DNA of 64,000 nt, from NCBI GenBank assembly GCA_024699855.1, contig JAMPIQ010000002.1, positions 14,446,001 to 14,510,000 on the forward strand, given 5' to 3'. Every line of letters starts with the position of its first letter. Position 1 is the stretch's first letter. The DNA comes from Aphelenchoides besseyi (taxonomy: Eukaryota; Nematoda; Chromadorea; Rhabditida; Aphelenchoididae). The translations under genes were made by a program, and so were the position numbers. The notes beneath the pieces are model-generated. The model saw only the letters and a program-made list of their open reading frames with translations. It was not told the origin of the DNA and did not search any database. This document shows positions 61,528 to 64,000 of this stretch, one piece after another.

Positions 61528-62687
61528 GTAAGAACCACTTAAAAGCTTTGTCTTAAACTCGTATGTTTCCAATTTAAGAAGCTATTAACGTTTGCAACGT
61601 TCTTTCACTTTGAAACTCAACGAAAAGAACGTTTGTGGATACGATTTAAATGTCCAACAAGGACTTCGGAAATAAGTGGCATATAACGGACGACGTGAAT
61701 AAGATGGCTATTAAGCTGCAACCGGAAATCGTCATCTTAAGCCGAATTATAGTTGCATGTATATCTTTAAGGACTGTTCTAGAACCAAAGAGATCAACAT
61801 ATTCCTAACAAACGGTTGCCAAATGAATTCGACTAGGACCCGCGTATTAGTGCGTAAAATAACTTAGCAATGAAATGTAAAGGTTGTTTGCAAATTCACA
61901 AACATCAAAACTGTCTGCTGCCGAAATACGAGTACTTGACAAGAAGATGGAGGTCTATTGAGCTCTTCGTTGTACTTCAACTTATTTCATCGTCTTCTCT
62001 GTTCTTATCCGTGTTCTCTGACCTCTTAGTTTACGTTCCACATTAGAATCGAGTGACTTGATGTTTGCTACATGAACAGAGATGACAGAAGATTTTGGCA
62101 GAAGCCAAAACAAATACCAGAAGATGAAGGTAACAAAATTCAATTGAAAGATCAATCCGAAGAACTTGTTCGAACCTCCGAGAAAAGGAACACGGAAGCG
62201 ACAGGAATCGAACATAACAAATGCAGCGTGCTCGTTATTTATTAGTCATTTAAAAGAGCGAAAAGAAAAACATTATCGAAATAAACAATTTGCTGCTGTC
62301 AACTTCAAAATCCTCCCCATTCGACGCGGCCTCGGTCACGCGGTTCTTCGTTTGGCTGTCGCATTTTACTCGTTCGACGGCCAAAACCAAACGAGGATGC
62401 GTCCCGAGCACTTCGCCGTCATTCCAAATACCATCTGCCTTCTGTTCGTCGGAATTCTGCTTGAAAACTCGTGCAAATGACATTCGGATCCGCGTGAACG
62501 TGTCAATTTGGTTTCGTACGTAAAATGGCGGAATATAAAAGTTTACTAACAGAAACCAGTAATCGAATAAATCCACACGATAAGCGAGAAAATTCAACTG
62601 AAATAGACACTCTATGGAGATTTCACATCGAACGAACTTTTGTTTGTAACCGCAATGTTACTCAATTTTCTCCAGTGCATTTGAGTG
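61528..62687. other. Unresolved region with overlapping open frames on both strands
   Basis: Between 62072 and 62597 several frames are open at once: plus strand from 62072 (starts MNRDDRRFWQKPKQIPEDEG) and 62166-62480 (hydrophobic end ICLLFVGILLENSCK), and minus strand 62250-62597 (FARVFKQNSDEQKADGIWND). The minus frame has the most protein-like composition. I could not build a consistent splice model for any of them. 61528-62070 shows nothing. Confidence 0.35.
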
Positions 62688-63161
62688 TTAAGAAGTCGTG
62701 GATTCTTCACTGTCCAATGATTTGTTTGCTGTTTCGTTCATTGCGTTCATCGATTCTTGGTGCTCATAGGATTTCGTCTTTGCCAAAGGTTTTTGCTGTA
62801 TTCTATTTATAGCTTCGATCTCGTTGTTGCAATTTTGATGAATTTCGCAGCCACAGATTTTCAGTTCTTCAGATTCGCATAGCTCCTGGATAAATTTGAC
62901 GGTTTTGGACATCTCGTTTACTTGAGCAATTTGGATTATTTCCTATAAAGCAAGAAGTTGGCCCTATCTATTGACTTTGTAACTAACACGATACAATGGC
63001 CGTTGAATTTCATACCAATCGCACTTGTCTTCGGGTTCCAACGGCACCTGAAAGAACGAAAAATGTGTTTATGAAGTTCGTGAGAAGCTTACGAATGGAA
63101 ATAAAGTGACATCGTTCTTTGATTCGGTGATCGAGTTTGACTGCAGCATTTGCTGGGACAT
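62688..63161 (-). CDS. Small three-exon protein, unrecognised
   Basis: Exons in coding order: 63093-63161, 62988-63047 and 62688-62942, all phase 0, giving 127 residues. The start MSQQMLQSNSITESKND is preceded in frame by a short open stretch to an AGTTTCAG acceptor ending at 63185, which may be a leader splice site or an upstream exon join. The middle contains EPEDKCDWYEIQRPLYR, followed by a helical segment (NEMSKTVKFIQELCESEELK) with several cysteines (ICGC, QNC) and an acidic Ser/Glu tail. No signal peptide or membrane helix. The composition suggests a small intracellular helical protein, possibly a complex subunit, but I do not recognise the family. Confidence 0.6.
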
Positions 63162-63184
63162 TTTTCTTAAAAATTCTTGATAAT

Positions 63185-63783
63185 CTGAAACTTAAAACCA
63201 TTTGACTAATTACAGTACGTCACTAAATTTGCAACTTTGACAGCATCGCCTATCAATCGATTGAGAAGCGAAATGGTAGTAGGAAGATACAGAACCAAAC
63301 GTATAGGCAACAAAAGAATCTTCAGTAACCGCTAATTTCTTATAAATCATATACAAAAAGATTGTTTCCACAGTTTTAAGATCGATATTTAGAAAATGTG
63401 ATACCTTAAAAACTGGAGTTTAAACGTTAAATAGTCAAGAGATGAAGACTGATTAGATTGCCTTGTCAGTCGATGTGCACCAAAACTAACCGCTTCATCT
63501 ACCACACACATCAACGGACATCAGTTCTGGACGTAAATTTGCCCACAGTCAAAAGCGAACACACTCGTGGGATCGCTTGTTAGATCGAAGTCTCATCGAG
63601 GTGCGCGATGAACAAAAAAACATTTCTGTAGTCTTGTTTCCCAGACACCAACAGAGTTTTCACGCAGACCGAATAAACATTTCTGATTGTTGTGCCGTGA
63701 AGTCGTTTATTTACTTTAGTTTTGTACAACGAGTAAGAGTATTGTGAAGCCAAAGGTCTTAGAGCACAGAAATGACTCGGTAG
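63185..63783. other. Spacer between two minus-strand genes
   Basis: About 600 bp of AT-rich sequence on which I see no exon. It may contain the 3' UTR of the coiled-coil gene and the promoter of the small gene at 62688-63161. Confidence 0.45.
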
Positions 63784-64000
63784 TTAGTTTGTTGTCAACA
63801 ATAAATAGGCAATCTCGAAAGCTTTCGATTGACCTTCCATATCACTAAAAACAAGTCATTGACAGTTGAAGGAACTAAAACTTACAATTTCTTTTCATGC
63901 AACTCGACGTTTTGAAGCTCCATTGCTTTGAGTTCATTGCGGGTTTTGATCAGCTCCTCTTCGGCTTCGGTTTGTGCTGCTTTCGTGTCATCCAATTCTT
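63784..64000 (-). CDS. C-terminal end of a coiled-coil protein, cut by the window edge
   Basis: Two exons in coding order: 63886 to beyond 64000, and 63784-63844, joined in phase 2 over a 41-nt intron ending TTTTTAG. The visible part is a charged heptad-patterned coiled coil (ELDDTKAAQTEAEEELIKTR, then NELKAMELQNVELHEKKF), ending AFEIAYLLLTTN at a TAA. The 5' part lies outside the window. No specific family can be assigned from this short piece. Confidence 0.6.

Overview
The window looks like the nuclear genome of a small-genome invertebrate animal, most probably a nematode. Genes are cut by many very short introns (mostly 40 to 50 nt) whose 3' ends read TTTCAG or TTTTAG, and occasionally AAG. 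Several start codons sit a few bases after a splice-acceptor-like site, as expected for 5'-leader or spliced-leader splicing. The protein set is metazoan: LARP1, DEG/ENaC channels, a Rhes/Dexras-like GTPase, a MXD-type bHLH-zipper repressor, a UHRF1BP1-type lipid transfer protein, extracellular leucine-rich-repeat proteins, a glycogen-targeting PP1 subunit and NDRG. The exact clade cannot be read from the sequence. All exon maps below were built by hand from open frames, splice sites, phase consistency and remembered family conservation; none is backed by transcripts.

Layout. 1-3171 (+): the 3' part of LARP1 (La motif to DM15 repeats). 5013-10048 (+): a tandem pair of DEG/ENaC subunits separated by a 764-bp Tc1/mariner-type element, which ends four bases before the second channel's start codon. 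10225-11457 (-): a Rhes-like small GTPase with a broken switch II motif and a CaaX end. 11.5-22.97 kb: a long stretch in which I recognise no gene. 22971-26917 (+): the MXD/MDL-1-like repressor with a 1.8-kb intron. 29759-41768 (+): a BLTP3 (UHRF1BP1/SHIP164) gene whose two halves are joined by a proposed 8.1-kb intron holding two antisense extracellular LRR genes, one secreted and one membrane-anchored. 43367-44521 (-): an orphan gene. 44.5-54.1 kb: little recognisable coding. 54122-56877 (+): a PPP1R3-type glycogen-targeting subunit. 57025-57493 (-): a small secreted cysteine-containing protein. 57969-59604 (-): NDRG. 60.1-64 kb: small or partial genes, including a coiled-coil single-pass membrane protein and two minus-strand genes.

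There is no operon-like functional grouping. The points of most interest are the nested LRR pair inside BLTP3, the transposon abutting a channel start codon, the GTPase with an altered G3 motif, an apparent sub-35-nt intron, and several lineage-specific small or orphan genes.
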